From assembly GCA_902702965.1 (NCBI GenBank), contig CACRXP010000088.1, positions 970,820 through 1,034,819 of the forward strand: DNA of 64,000 bases, read 5' to 3'. The stretch comes from Spirometra erinaceieuropaei (taxonomy: Eukaryota; Platyhelminthes; Cestoda; Diphyllobothriidea; Diphyllobothriidae). Positions 24,263 to 37,500 of the stretch are shown piece after piece. Position numbers and translations under genes: made by a program. The notes beneath the pieces are model-generated. The model did not search any database and was not told where the DNA came from. It saw only the letters and a list, made by a program, of their open reading frames with translations. The stretch's first letter is position 1. The number at the start of each line of letters is the position of its first letter.

Positions 24263-26344
24263 GGGGTTGCTACCATACGACATTGTATTTCTCCTGCCTG
24301 CTTCCAGGTTGACGGACTTAACCCTTATTCATAAATGTCTTTGTCCAATTACGTCCCAACAACAAGTATCCCACGTTACTATGGACGTTTTAAACTTTCT
24401 TAAATAAGTCAGCGGTTTGCCTGTGCGAGGGTGCATTTTAAGGGGACTTACTGAGGTCGCTACTCCTTGCATCAAACTATCAGTAAAAAATCGACTGGTA
24501 TCTCATACAGTTTTGGCTATATGCGCTTGTTTCTTGCCTAACTAACATGCAGGCTAAAGGGTTCAGTGTCCTTCTGTTGAATATTGTTAAAATAAATAGC
24601 TGCATTTGAAGGTATAAAATAAGTGCAAGTTTTCGCCTTCAAAATCCGGATTTTGCCATGCCTTCTGATGGTAAGGACACACTTTCAGTTATTCCCTCAA
24701 GTGATCCTGTCGTTTGAGTGTATATGCATTTTTGTAGTAAAGGAAGAATTGAAGTGTCATAAGATTCTTTTTTATGGAATGTAGAATACGCGCTGTTAAC
24801 CACAGATGTACACACAAACATCCGAACTCACAAAAACGCCTTTTCGTTCGTTCGAGTTGGTCAGTTTTGGTAGTGGGTTATTTTATAATTTCACGAGTTC
24901 AAATTACTGCATCCGCCGCTTTACTTATTATGAATTTCTTCTTTTTAACATTAAGAATTATTACTTCAGTAAAACGGGGACACATATTTGCCTTCCAAGT
25001 ATATCTATGAGTAGGAAAGAATAAGGCCGATTTACCACCGGACCATTTCTCGCTTTGTCTGAGTTCTTTTAACTCGTGCAGTTACCCACATCCAGAGATG
25101 AAAGCGGCGGCACAAACATAAGTGACGCTAGCGAGCAGGTGACTGCGTAGGGCTCTGACTGTCAACATCAAATCGCCACACTGATTGGCTGCGTTCTCAT
25201 TTATGTCCTAAGCTTCAAAGATTTCGCGGCAGACTTTGGGACGAATTGATTAATAATCAAAAAAGTTGCAAGTTAGGTGTTTAACTTCGCAGCCTTGAAG
25301 GCAATAGCCACACTTTAGGCAAGATAAGATACGGATTAATTGAATTCTGGGCCTTAGATTAGAACTCAGTCGGTCGATATATCGACCCGGAGCTGGCATA
25401 CAGAGCCCTGCGATATCCCCTCCAGGCCTGGCGCACTTATGTTTAATTGGCTCATGACTCCTATAATTGTTGTTTGTTCTTTTGCCACTTTTATCCCTTA
25501 CGACGGACGAGTCCGAAGTAAATAGATAGTTCCGACAGTCGAAAAAACTTCCTGCATACCTCGAGAGTACAATCTCAGTTGCTTACATAGTCACCAACAC
25601 ACTTAGTATGTCTGAATAGTTTGGTCACATTGATGTTTACAACAAACTTTTGTCGAAACGTGTACGCTACTACAATGCCGACACAAATATTTCCATTTAA
25701 ATGTGTGTTTTACTGACCTTAACGTTTAAATTACTGAACACACGCTTGTCAGAGCGTTTATGTCCTGAGCAGTTCCATGCCGTTAAATTTCACCGGGATT
25801 TGACAGGAGTTTTTGCTTATGCGACAGTTTCACTCCTTATAATATTTTAGTTAGCTTTAGCCGACCAACATAGTCGAACCACATCCAACGGGTAAGTGGC
25901 CAAATATCTGGTCGCTGAGTTCTTGTTGCTTGTTTGACGATAATGCACCAAGGAGCGAACGAATAAGATGGTCAGATGTGGTTACGTAGCCCCACTAGAA
26001 GTAAACAACCCTCCCCCCACCAGGAATAACGGACCATTGTTAATAGAAGTTTTTACAGATGGATCCGAAGAATGCACAGGCGACGGGGTCAAGTAGTTTT
26101 ATGCAAAAGAAAACCTATTAGGAATGCGCGGTTGTATTTGGAGTGTTTGATAAATGGTTGTTCTAACTCTTAACCCGAACATCTAAACCTAACCCCTAAC
26201 TCTAATCCCTAGCCTAAACCCCAACAGTACTTTGTCCACCAGGTGTGGTTACATAACCAAACCAACCACAACTTAGAAGCTTTTTTGCCGGATTAGTGGC
26301 ATAAGCCAGGTTCCTGAAAGTATGCGAAGAATGAAGAGCAATTT
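24263..26344. other. No recognisable gene
   Basis: AT-rich DNA with short random open frames only. The single distinctive item is a telomere-like patch near 26166-26226, listed separately. Confidence 0.5.
26166..26226 (+). repeat. Degenerate telomere-like CCTAA patch
   Basis: About 60 bases made of variants of TAACCC: AACCCGAACATCTAAACC, TAACCCCTAACTCTAATCCC and TAGCCTAAACCCC. Flatworm telomeres are TTAGGG repeats (established knowledge). No two adjacent perfect units remain, so this is either an old interstitial telomeric sequence or chance CT/A-rich DNA. Confidence 0.4.
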
Positions 26345-26818
26345 CAATGAGTAACCGATCTCATAAAATGTCGGCTGAAATTCTGAAATGTGTTTTCAAT
26401 TAGGGAGGAGTATTCCGGCGCGATTATGATGCTGATTATCTTGCGACATAATCCCATAATAGTTCGAACTCGGTCGGATGTCAGCTTTTTCAACTCCTGT
26501 AGAAACCGTTCTCGATAAAAAGTAACCACTTAGGTAGCATACATTTTTCAATTGTTTTTCGACGGTCTTGCAAATTCGAATATATATTATAGAAACCTTG
26601 TAAAAATTATGCTTTCTTTCAGTCGTTTGATCGAAAATCATATCATCTTCTTACTTGTTATCGATTGCGTTTCAAAAGCTGACATCCTGCCGAGTTCGGG
26701 ATATTATAGGATTATGTCGCAAGATGATCAGTGGCACAAACGCGCCTGAGTTCGCCTCCCTAATCGAAAACGCATTTCAGAATTTCAGCCGACATTTCAT
26801 GAGATTGGTCACTCACTG
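26345..26818. mobile_element. Compact foldback element with long inverted arms
   Basis: Left arm CAATGAGTAACCGATCTCAT and right arm (complement) CAGTGAGTGACCAATCTCAT, followed outside by TA. Inverted similarity extends about 150 bases into each side, through a CTGAAATTCTGAAATG block and a block with TTGCGACATAATCC. Total 474 bases. It serves as the uninterrupted reference for the split element at 19862-21300. Confidence 0.8.
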
Positions 26819-28420
26819 TATTTCTGTCAATAAGATTACCTGCCTACAGGCAGAGACACGCCTCATAATGTGTGAAACTTAAGGTTTTTTTCATTTCAGA
26901 AGGCAAAGCGCGAATTAGATTTTAGTGTAGCAGAATGGTAAGACAAACATCCAATTCATTGCTCCCACACCTACAAGTAACCGAAGATAAAAATATCAGG
27001 ACGGCGGAATGCGGGATGGCGGTGAAAATAGGCAATCTGTTCATGCATCCCACACAGGTATCCGCGCTGAACGAGGCATTAGGCTTTCATAAAAGGAGAG
27101 ACGTCTTTGGTAAGTGCTCCCGCCAGTTAACGTTCATCCAGTTGATGCTTCAGTACCAGGCAATTGGTCCGTGACGTAGATCTACACTTTTAAACTCGAA
27201 TGCTCAATACAGCAAAGGTTTATTTAAGACAAATGTTTAATATCACCCATACTTGTTAAACCAATTTCGGACTTATATCGTATCTATTTGAAACTATAAT
27301 GAACACATTTTCCCCTGATTCCAGACTCTAGCCTACCCGCTTTGTCCTTTTTAATGGATTCTAAGTGAATTTGACATATAATATTGCATATTGCATAAAA
27401 CTGATAGAAATAGACGGGAATCGTTGCCACGGTTAGAGGTGTGACCGTTTATTAACTGGCAACAGCCACGTACACTAAGTGCTTTCTCCAAATTGAGAAA
27501 ATGCAGTAGCAAAAAAGGACTGGTTAACCTCTCCAGCAGACTGCCGTTATCTGTGTTGTTTTCGTCGTAAAACTTATAAGCGCGCCCTGAAATTTTCTGC
27601 TCTTGTATTTTTCCACGTGCGTGACGTCAAAAAACATCGTCCATCTACTTTTCCGTTAGTGCAGGCAGGGAAAACTACCAGTCCTCTCCTATCAGAGTCT
27701 TACCAAATATTTCGATCTGCCGTGTGCAGGCGTTAATTTCTCTGCCCAAGATAGTCTACGCGAATACAAAAGATAACTTCCAATTTTTTCGTGTATTTAC
27801 TCTCAACATAGGCGAACATTATGCCGGTGTTTGAAATATACCTGTTATAAATGAGGCTAGGTAACAAGTGATTATGTTTGTCTTTTTACCAGTACCTCCA
27901 TTTTAGTATTAACATTCTGAGTAACCATTACAGGAACCGATAACGAAGAATCCCGAGACAACATAAGGTGAGCCTGGATGCAGTTAATTATAAAAGTTAG
28001 CAATCTGTCTACTTGCACCTCACACGATCCCAAACTGAACAACATACATATGTTTACAGAATGACGGGCTCTGCTAATATGGGTTTCCGAGATTTGACTT
28101 GTTTCTCGCTTCGCGTTTAAGCCGTTGTTAAAAATTCGGTCGGTATTATGCCTACTAAATGTAGTAGTATTTAACCCACCTGATGACAGACTATGTATCG
28201 GTTTTCTGCAAGGTTTCAGTTGGAGCATCATCCTGAAAATGACAAGACGGTGACAAGGGTTAAGCGCGACCACATCAATTTGGTCATGTTTCCTAACTAG
28301 GATGAGGCCGAGGAGAAACATTTACTGTTCGACCGTCGTTGTTGACAATGTCTACTGTGCTCTTCACAGTCAGGTAAAGCAGGTACGATGATTTGTGCGG
28401 GTGATTTAGTTTGTAGTAAA
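26819..28420. other. No confident gene; possible exon near 27003-27112
   Basis: A GTAAGTGC donor-like site at 27111 ends an open stretch starting near 26935, and another good pair (TTTTTTTCATTTCAG at about 26885-26899, GTAAGAC at 26939) sits just upstream. Reading phases between them are not clearly compatible and I find no homology or repeat of a pattern, so I leave them uncalled. The rest shows nothing. Confidence 0.35.
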
Positions 28421-28429
28421 CGCAAACTT

Positions 28430-28600
28430 GCGCAGCGTCTACTGTGCTTCCTCCTCCCCCCCCCACATGGGCCCGACGTCAAGACGAAGTCGAGGGGACC
28501 GGAGAGGGGGATGGGGGCAGGTGGATGGCGCGGCTGAGCCCGAGCCTTGGCGCTCCACTCCACACTCCCTGGTTCACGCACCAATTAAACAGAATTTTGA
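28430..28600 (+). repeat. GC-rich dispersed repeat family R1, copy 2
   Basis: Contains GACGTCAAGACGAAGTCGAG, GCAGGTGGATGG and CTTGGCGCTCCACTCC in the same order as 12480-12590. A nine-C run lies near 28456. Confidence 0.6.
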
Positions 28601-29695
28601 CAAACCACGGCAATGGCACAACTGGTCGGAAGGACGAGACTGACTGGGAGGTCACGTTCACGACCTGTATGACCAGTGAGAGCGCGAGCACATCTACCGG
28701 TAGGTAGCCGGTTGTCAGAGTACTGCCTGCACATACCAAGCTGTGAGGACCAAAGTTTGCTGCTCATGGCATAGCAGGTGCTTATAAGTCTTAAAGCCAC
28801 GAGGGGAGACTACTGATGCTAGCGAAGGACCATCTTCGTTCCCGCCGTCCGCATCGGAAAACAGGTGCTGGTCGCACAGGTCTGCACTGGCGAAAACTAA
28901 TGCCGTCACAGACATCGATCTCATGCCGAGCAAGCCCTCCCTACCAGGCGACAAGGTTTGTGCCAACGATTGCATTTGCTCATTTCCGTGCGTGCTGATC
29001 TTCGTAGAACTCCTTATTCTCACCATAGATGTTAGCAAACTGGAATACGTAGGTGCTAACGACGGAAGCAAATATCTTCCCACAGAGGTGCGTTAGCACG
29101 ATAGTGGGGCGATCAAAGATGCACTATGGCAGGAATTCTGGCATCGCACGGTAACTATGACGAAGGAAACGGCAGCTATTCAGTCCTCTACCCCTGAGCT
29201 TACGGCTGATTGTCAGTGCGTTTTATCATTATAGTATTTGGGCATTCAACCCCCTTTTCCGTGATGGGGTGAACAATGCCATCCCCAAATATGACTGCTC
29301 AGTAAACTCAAGTGGCTACCGAATTCCACACATGGCAAAGACAGCGTGTGGGATCCCAAGTAGATGGAAACTCCAAAAGTACATCCTAAAATTCGGCATG
29401 TCTGCAAAGATCGCTTATTAATTCAAAGGTATTGTACCACATTCGTGACACAGTTTAGTTCAGTTTATTTGAGGAAAATGTAGGTCTGCAACTTTGAACA
29501 TATATTAACTAAACGGGCTGAGGCATGTGTCACCGATGCTCTGCTGTTACACGTCGCAGCTGCATGGTGTTCGGCTGCTCAGTGGGTCACCCACCGTTTT
29601 CTACGCTGTTTATGATGTATGAACTCCAGAGACGGATCAAGCAAATTATTTCAGAAACCGCATAGACAACGCTGAGGAACCCTCTGAGGAGCCGA

Positions 29696-29830
29696 GCCCT
29701 TCACAGTCGCAGAATATAGGCAAAACACGTGTCTGGGCCTTTAGGTATCATCTACGTCGTAAATACGGTCCAATATCAATGCCACCAAGATTTCATACTA
29801 CTCGTAGAACTACGTGTTTTTAGGGTAGGC
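29696..29830 (+). repeat. SINE-like repeat, relative of 23803-24058
   Basis: Shares GGC(G/A)AAACACG(C)GTGTCTGGGC and the following spaced blocks (TTAG, TACGGT, ATACTACT) with the insertion in duplication copy B. More diverged, without clear target duplication. Confidence 0.45.
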
Positions 29831-31499
29831 ATTGCATGGTCATTTCACGGTAGTTTATTGTCTTGGACTTGAATGGTTGTTGAAAATTCGTGTCTAAACC
29901 CTAACAGTCATGTCCCGAAGACTTAACTCCATGTACTGCACCTTCAGCAGAAATTTATCTATTTTATATGTCTTTTTACTCCCCGGTCAGTTTGCTACCT
30001 CTCCCGTGAGAACCCCTCTATCATAATTCAACGTACGGAACGATCCACAGGCTAGCACAAGTTAGTTGGGGGTCCTACACTCTATGATTGCTCCACAGAA
30101 TGTGGTGGCATTTGTTTGATGGAAAGGCAGCCCCGGTTAGCCTGAGCTGCCTAAGCATTCCGCCTAAGTAATTTGCGCTGTTGGTGGGAGAAAGAGTTTG
30201 GGGAGTAGTTGTGGATTTACTGTGTGTTCACATACACACAGCGGGCAACCCCAGCAGGTTACGCCTGTCGGTCATGTACAGTTTCCCGAATATTACGGTC
30301 ATTTTAGAAATGGCTTCTTATAGCCGCAGATGAGATTTTGGAGCAGAGACTAACTGAAACAAAAATATTGAACTAGCACACTGATGTGTTTGGAGGGGAC
30401 ATGATTGCGTTACATTTGGACATCTTACCGTACTCGGGCCCGCTCTGCGGCCTCAGCAAACGTCCTCGAGGTTTTCTAACGCAATTCCAAGCCTCTTTCT
30501 GCTCGACGGTAGGCTGGTTTTCGATGGAAGGTACGTCGAATTTCGTCAAAAGTTGCTATTAAATAATGCTTCTTTTCTAACTGATTTCTCAAACCTATAC
30601 CACTTCTGTTATGCGTCATGGAAAGAATGCACCAGCGTCATTTTTCACAACTTAAGCATAGGTCTTCTGCTAATATTCATGCCAGTTGTTTTAAACAGAC
30701 TATTCTTGCGAAGTTTTCAGAAATCAGGGTTTTTGAGTACAGTCTCTATCAATGAAACAAATGACGAATGGCAATGGTTACGACAAAAAGGGAAACTCTC
30801 GCGGGAGACTGTATACGCCTAAATGAAGATTTTTATACAAAAACCGGCGTTTTTGTGTTGACGTTCTTTTTTTCCCCATTGCAGTTTTTTAAGGTTGGCG
30901 AATAAACCCCTTTTGTTGTCTCATAAAAGGAATCACAGGTTTTTTTTGAGAATCCTGCTGCAACAGATAACTTTTTTTACAGCAAAAACAAAAATTACTG
31001 GTTGCACAATCTTTTAAGAACATCGAGAATCCAAATGCCGAATAAATGTCATATCTGAAAGGTTTTTTCCACACTTACTAACTCCTGTGCGTTTTCTTGA
31101 CTAGCAGATTCGACGGTGTTTTCTACTGTTCCGACTGTCTTCCTGACTTTCTCTGCGATTGGATCATGCGAACCCCATGACTGCGAGGGCCCATTTGAAT
31201 TAACGCGGTCAGATAAGCTCCAGCTTTGGAGCTGAGTTTGTTTTTGTAGCGTGCTACGGCACAGGCTCAGCCAATTGGTTATAATTTATTTGTTTCTCAG
31301 ACGCCTTATAGAAGACTTTCATTGTTGCATTCTCATAAAGAGATTCAATTTGGTGAACAAGGCAAACGTCCAGACGAACTATAATCCGCCATCAAGTGAC
31401 AGGACCTACAGTAGTGTTGAAATGCATTTTGTGCTAAATATTTTTGTTTCGTTGTATGTCGCATATTAAAAGGTGTATGTGTTATACCACTGTACTCTA

Positions 31500-31512
31500 C
31501 TGATTTTTTCAG
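31500..31512 (+). promoter_or_regulatory. Splice acceptor before the first coding exon
   Basis: CTGATTTTTTCAG is a strong acceptor 10 bases before the start codon. In flatworms such a site can receive either a cis-spliced 5' untranslated exon or the trans-spliced leader (established for the phylum). The sequence alone does not tell which. Confidence 0.55.
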
Positions 31513-31589
31513 CTGAAGTCAAATGCGGACAACTGCGAAAATACAACTCTCAACATGGGCAATTACTTTGGTTTTCACGATGCTTTTTG
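31513..31589 (+). CDS. Micro-exon gene exon 1: start codon and signal peptide
   Basis: The start codon at 31523 gives MRTTAK, then a hydrophobic run ending [12 protein letters not shown], a typical signal peptide of 22 residues. The exon ends with G one base into the next codon (phase 1) at a GTAAGC donor. The cleavage site is not obvious. Intron 1 is about 4.6 kb and contains the CR1-like LINE. Confidence 0.75.
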
Positions 31590-34500
31590 GTAAGCAAGTT
31601 ATTAAATAGAAAAACCGGGATGCTGCTTTAAAAGTAATAATTGAAAACTCACTAATGTTAGGCAGTCCGGTAAGGCACAGTTTCATCAGAAACAGTACAA
31701 ACTAATGTTTAACATCATTTGAATTTACGAAAAATGCATATCTGAAAAATAAAGTAATTAGTTTAAGCTCACTCTTACGCAGTTTGCATAGCAGCAAGTA
31801 TACGCTTAAATATACGTCCGTCTTTGGGCAATTTCGAACGACCACTGCTTTAAGAATGGCAGTATTTTAAGATGGGCATCGATCGATGAGCGACAAGATG
31901 TTTCCCGTTTAAATGTGTATTTAAAAGATCTCCAATTCCAATTTTGCACGTTGTGTTCCTATCGATAAATTACTTTTTAAATTTCGCCTAATTTTTAGTT
32001 TTTAAAGGATTTGGATTGGCACAAAATGCTTAAAATTTTGTTTTTGAAATGGAAATGGCCTTCTGTTAAATAATGTTAATGGGGATTATTTTTTATTTAT
32101 TGACTGCAACCACAGCTTACTGAATATCCTCCTAATACAAAAAGTTGAAAAAAGACTTAAAAGTAACTTTCCTGCTGTCGATAAAATAGCTGTGATTTTA
32201 TGAGAAGAATTCTTGATTAAACGAAATACGATAACTTAAATCTTCACTATATGCAAAAATTGATACTTTCTGCACTTTTTAAAAATGATCACATATAATT
32301 TATATATTTTATGAAATTGGCAGTGTGCGCTTCATTCTCACAAATATTAGAAGGCTTTTATGTTTCTAAGGGCGATAATTGCTGCACATTCATCCCGAGT
32401 ATTAATGTGACGTCTTAGGAACTTTCATCTATAATACCTGTTAGAATCTTGTCCTGTCTAAATTTTAATAGGAAGCCGTGTGGGACATTTATTTATTTCG
32501 CCACCTGTGACATAGGCCTAGTTAGGAGCGGAGGTTTCGACTGAGTGTCGAAATAAGTTCACGAGAGCCGGCGTTAATGCCAGATAAACTGCTGGCATTA
32601 GGGCTGGGAGAATGGAGATCAGAAAAAACGTATGGTCAGGAGGAGACTTGACTTCCTCCTGGAATGTAGTTCAAAGTCACCGAATTTTTATACAGATGGG
32701 AATGTTTGAAATCCGTTATTGCATCTGGTACTGTGGACGTCGACGGCAGCTATGCCTTTAAAATTTGATGACCGCCCTCGCACGACTGACCGAACACGCG
32801 GTAACATTGCGGTGAAGTAACAGCAGCTGCTGGTTACACGGGCAGGTCTGAAGTAAATGAAATGCTATAGACCGGTGACAACACTTCAAGCCACGGGTTC
32901 AGTATCAGTATATTTCAGGGAAAGTAGCTGTGTACCTTTGAAATCACTATTGGTTACATGCAGGGGATATATATGGAATAAATGGAAAGGAAGTAACATG
33001 AAAAAAAATGCGAGGGGAGTAGCAAAAACTGTACAGATGAGCACAGACTGTCATGCGTTAACACAGTTTAGAGGCACATTAAATTGCTTTGTTGATCAAA
33101 TACAGCGGACAGTTGAGGCACACTTAAGATACGGGGAAAGAATTAAAATTGTTTAGTCTACAGGCATCGTGGTGTATGCGAACAGCGGTGTGTGACGTGG
33201 CCCAAGCTTAATAAATTACATAAACATATATTACTTAAACGTTGATAGTAGCATCGTTATAACACCAAATTGTCAGCGTTGGCTGTCAAGGTGACCGTAG
33301 TCCGGCGTTACTGTGGTGCGCGCTACAATGCTGATCTAGTCTCCATTTAAAAGTATCCACCGAGCCCGACATAACAACATCCTCGGGCAAGGCATTCCAA
33401 GCTGCAACCACTCTGTTGGAGAAGAAGAACTTTCGGGTGTCTTGCCGGGCACTAGCCACACGCAGTTTGAGTGGATGGCCTCTCAGGTTAGTCGTAGTCG
33501 CCAACTCGAAGAAGCTGTCTGTAACTCAAAGGAAAGAGGTCAAGATTAGCTAATCGTGTTTCGTAGGGTAGTGACCACTGCCCAGATACAAGCTTCGTTG
33601 CTCGCCGTTGAACGTTTTCGAGTATGCCGAAGTCTTTAGCGGTCCAGGGTCGCCATGCTTGGATAGCAAACTCCAGATGCGGTCACACGAAGGTTTGAAA
33701 AACCTTGGCAAAGCAGTCTTCATCAAAGAAGGAGAACGCCCGTTTGACGAGGTATAGAATGGACATCGCCGACTTGGCCATCTTTGAACATTGCAGCGAA
33801 GGCTTAAGCGAGGTTGTGATCCATACACCCAAGTCCTTCTGGGCGTTGACATCTTGCAATGGTTTGCCAATCAGACGGTAGATCGTGTGGTTAGGAGAAC
33901 TGGTTCTGCCGACGCGTAGGAAAGAACACTTGTTTACGTTGAACGGTAGAAGCCAGTCTTTCGACCATTGCTCGAGGTGGTCCAGATTTGTCTGCAGTCG
34001 CGCCTCGTCAAATTCGCTTTGTATGGTACTCCAGATCTTTATGTCATCGGCAAACATTGCGACATCGCACTTCAGTTCGTTTGCGCAGTCATTGACGAGG
34101 AACAGTGTAGGGCCAAGTGCAGAGCTTTGGGGAACACCACTCTTAACGGCAACCTCGGCAGATTGTTGGTCACCGACGTGGACGGCTTGAGAGCAGCCGA
34201 TTAAAAACCTCCGAATCCACATCAGAAGCTTACCTCGCACTCCTGCACGGCTAAGTTTGTATAGAAGGCGGTGGTGAGGCACACTATCGAAGGCCTTTTT
34301 AAAGTCGATATAGATGGCATGCACCATATCTCATCTATCAACAGCCCTAGTCCAGTGTTCCAGACAGTAGAGCAGGTTTGTCACACAGGATCTGCCTTTT
34401 CGGAATCCATGCTGAGAATCGAAAAGCAGACGGTTTTGTTCAAGGAACTGCATTAGTTGTTTCTTTATTATCTTCTCCATAATCTTACAGCAAATGGAGG

Positions 34501-37500
34501 TGAGGCTGACCGGTCTTTAATTGTTTGCAGAGACCCGACTTCCACCCTTGTATAGCGGCGTAATCCACGCCGACTTCCAGTCGGGTGGCAGATATCCGGT
34601 CTCGAAGTATTATGGAAAAGCATTGAGAGTGGCTTAGACAACTTACCGGCGAGTTCCTTCAAAACCTTCGCCGGAATCTCATCGGGACCTGGTGGTTTGG
34701 ATTCTTTTAGCCTCAGCAACTCCGTCAGAATAATACCCTTAGTGAACTGGACGGTCTCTGTAATTGGGGTGTCTTCGAAGTATTGAGGGGCCGAAGGGTT
34801 GAATCCTGGTTAAATAACTCCCAGTCTGATGCCAAATTCGATGTCCTGTCCCTCCGTATTTGGCGTGGCGGCTAAACCTAGGCATACTATTTAACTACGG
34901 GGAAATAACGCAGGCAAACTCTGTTTCAAACGCTAGTATCAGTTAGGCGGTTGGCCGAGTAATTATCACATTAACATGCAAAATGGCTGTAAACGATTAA
35001 CGACTCGAATGCTGGCCATCATGAACATGCCTCATTAAAGACGAAAATCTGCAAGGAAATGGAAACCGTTGGTTTTGCATGTATGCGATCGCGTCCTATA
35101 AAACTGCACACCCTTGCATACAAAGTTCTTACATCTTATGTCGTCTTTGATGGTGGATCAATTGCAAAATCGGAAATTTAGATGAGCAAAAATCATGTGT
35201 TAGAGATCGCATTTACTTCTTCTCAACTGACTCCTGAGACGCGTATATTCGCTTGTGCTGGATAGAATTGAGGTAAAGAAGATCATGTTTAATAGGTCAG
35301 TATAGTTCAGTATATTTTAAGAGTAATAGACAATACCTTTGTTAACCCTAATGTTTTGGTGCAGAGCTTTAAAAGGATAACCAAGCATCCAGACGACAAA
35401 TCGAGTTTAGAATTTTACCGACTGAAGAGCTAGTTGCATACCGAGCAACCACCATTAGAAACGCCATGGTACAAAAACATTGAAGCAAAGTCGACGCGAG
35501 TTAAATTATTAACATGAATATACTAAAATCAACCACGGTGACTGACCTCGGGATCGGTCACAGATTGTGTACGTGCTCAAAAGTTCAATGAGTCCCAATT
35601 TTGTCACTCTTCTTTAAAAAGTTAACCTAAAATATCGTCCCTAAGTTGTGAAATATCAAACAAAATTCTGAAACATTTTTAGATTAGAAAAGTAATAACA
35701 TAGACTTGCAATTCTGACTGCATTACAATATAAGCAAAAAAATATTTGAGTCACGCAGGAAAACAGATTTCGAATAAACGTCTTTTCGGCCGCCTGTAAA
35801 AGGCTGCGCACGGTACATATATCAACAACCGTGCAACTAAATTCCTTTCTATGCTCACTTCATAGATAATAGCGATTTTACCAAAGCTTTACTTGAAGAA
35901 CAATTCGTTTTACAATATTAGTTTTTTAAAAAATTAAATTAATCTGGACTGCTTTCGAACTTGTGCTTAGGGTTTTTAAAACAATTCTATAGCCTGTCCC
36001 TGTAGACAATCTGGAGCTCATCTAAGCAATTAATAACTAGCCATAGAGGGCTCAGGTAATGTTGAAATAATGAGAAATATAATGTATAGCTAATAAGCGG
36101 TATTAGCAAAAGGAAAGCCCTGAAGGTGTATGAACGTGGATCAATTTGAAACCATTATTTACGTATCTCTAAAAACTTTCATCTGCTGTGTTTGCCCGCC
36201 TGCCACTTTAGAAAAGGGAGTTACAACAGACAACAAGAAAAAGGGTAAGATAAGAAGTTACATAGTTATATTCTTATTTTCTTGCTTAAACATGTTAGCA
36301 GAAGAGGTTTAAAAGAATTTTTATAGTTTTGAATAAAAACAAAATCAACGCTTATCAACCTTGTAATTTAGCATGAATCTCGTCAAAATTAGAGATCAAA
36401 TTACACATATTAAGTAGACAGAGAGGTTAGAAACGTTTTGGATTTTGAATAATTTTTTAAGAGGTGAAAGCACTCCGACAGAGCCGCATACGCAATATTG
36501 GAAGGGATCTTCCGGTTTTTGGATAAAAAATAGCATTTTCGATATAAAATGCTCAATTTGCATTTATTTGCAAATTAAATGTACTAAAATGAGAAGAAAT
36601 AAAAAGGTGCAATTCAATAAGGCAGTATAATGAAGAAGGATACTCTAGAAGACGAAGCACTCCGTGGATGTTGATCAAATGAAAGAAAAGCACTTCAACT
36701 TTCTCAGTAGACACATAAGCTCCCTCTGAAAAGCAGTCATTTCCAAGAGTAAGCCAAAGCCTCAAAGAGGCAAATTGTGCTGGCTCCAAAAGTAAGATAT
36801 ATGCCATTTTTACGGCTGCAGGAAATAGAATTCACAGTAAGGTGTTTATGCATGGGATGCTAACTAAACTTTTGTTTTGCTAAAGTTGATGATGATATGG
36901 ACGACTACCTTATGGAAGGGGATAAATGTGAGTATGCGGTCCCTGGTCATAAAATGACACTTAATGTTAATATGCTTAATCAAACCTCCGTAGCTCTTAC
37001 CCCTAACTGTTTTAAATTTAAAATACGAATTGCAGGCCAATAAAAACAACGTTTTTCCCCTTCAGGGCGCTTCAAAGTTCCGCTTTCTGAAATTTGGTCT
37101 AGAAGTTGTCCACGTAAGTGTTTCAGAAAAATATTTATCATAACCGCAATGGCCTTTCAGTTGGCAGAGGTTTGTTTGAGGCGCACAGAAAGTACGCAAT
37201 CAGTAATCTGTAATTATGCTTGATAATGACTGGTTTGGTTAGCCGTCTCGTCATATGCCATGCAAAAATCGATATTTGTAACCTAATTTGCTTCCAGCTA
37301 TGGCTGCGTCTTTTTATAGGCGACTCTTGAAGTGTTTTACAATAATCGATTTGTCTTCAAATTGTTGACCATGCCAAAGAGCGGGAGGTCTAATTACGCA
37401 CCCTCTACCAGTATTGTACTTCGTGGATATTTATATTTGATTCTTTTAGTGAACGCATCTACAACTGACCAGATGAGCACAGGTATGCCTTTAAATGTCA

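Larger units (their letters stand above)
28601..31512. other. No confident gene upstream of the micro-exon gene
   Basis: Apart from the SINE-like patch at 29696 I see only short unsupported open frames (for example 89 codons at 30553-30822, hydrophobic, with no splice or homology support). The promoter of the downstream gene should lie here or in an upstream untranslated exon, but no TATA box or initiator stands out. Confidence 0.45.

Noticed and set aside
33550..33870. 106-codon minus-strand frame
   Set aside because: Out-of-register shadow of the LINE reverse transcriptase, whose true frame continues through a TGA here.
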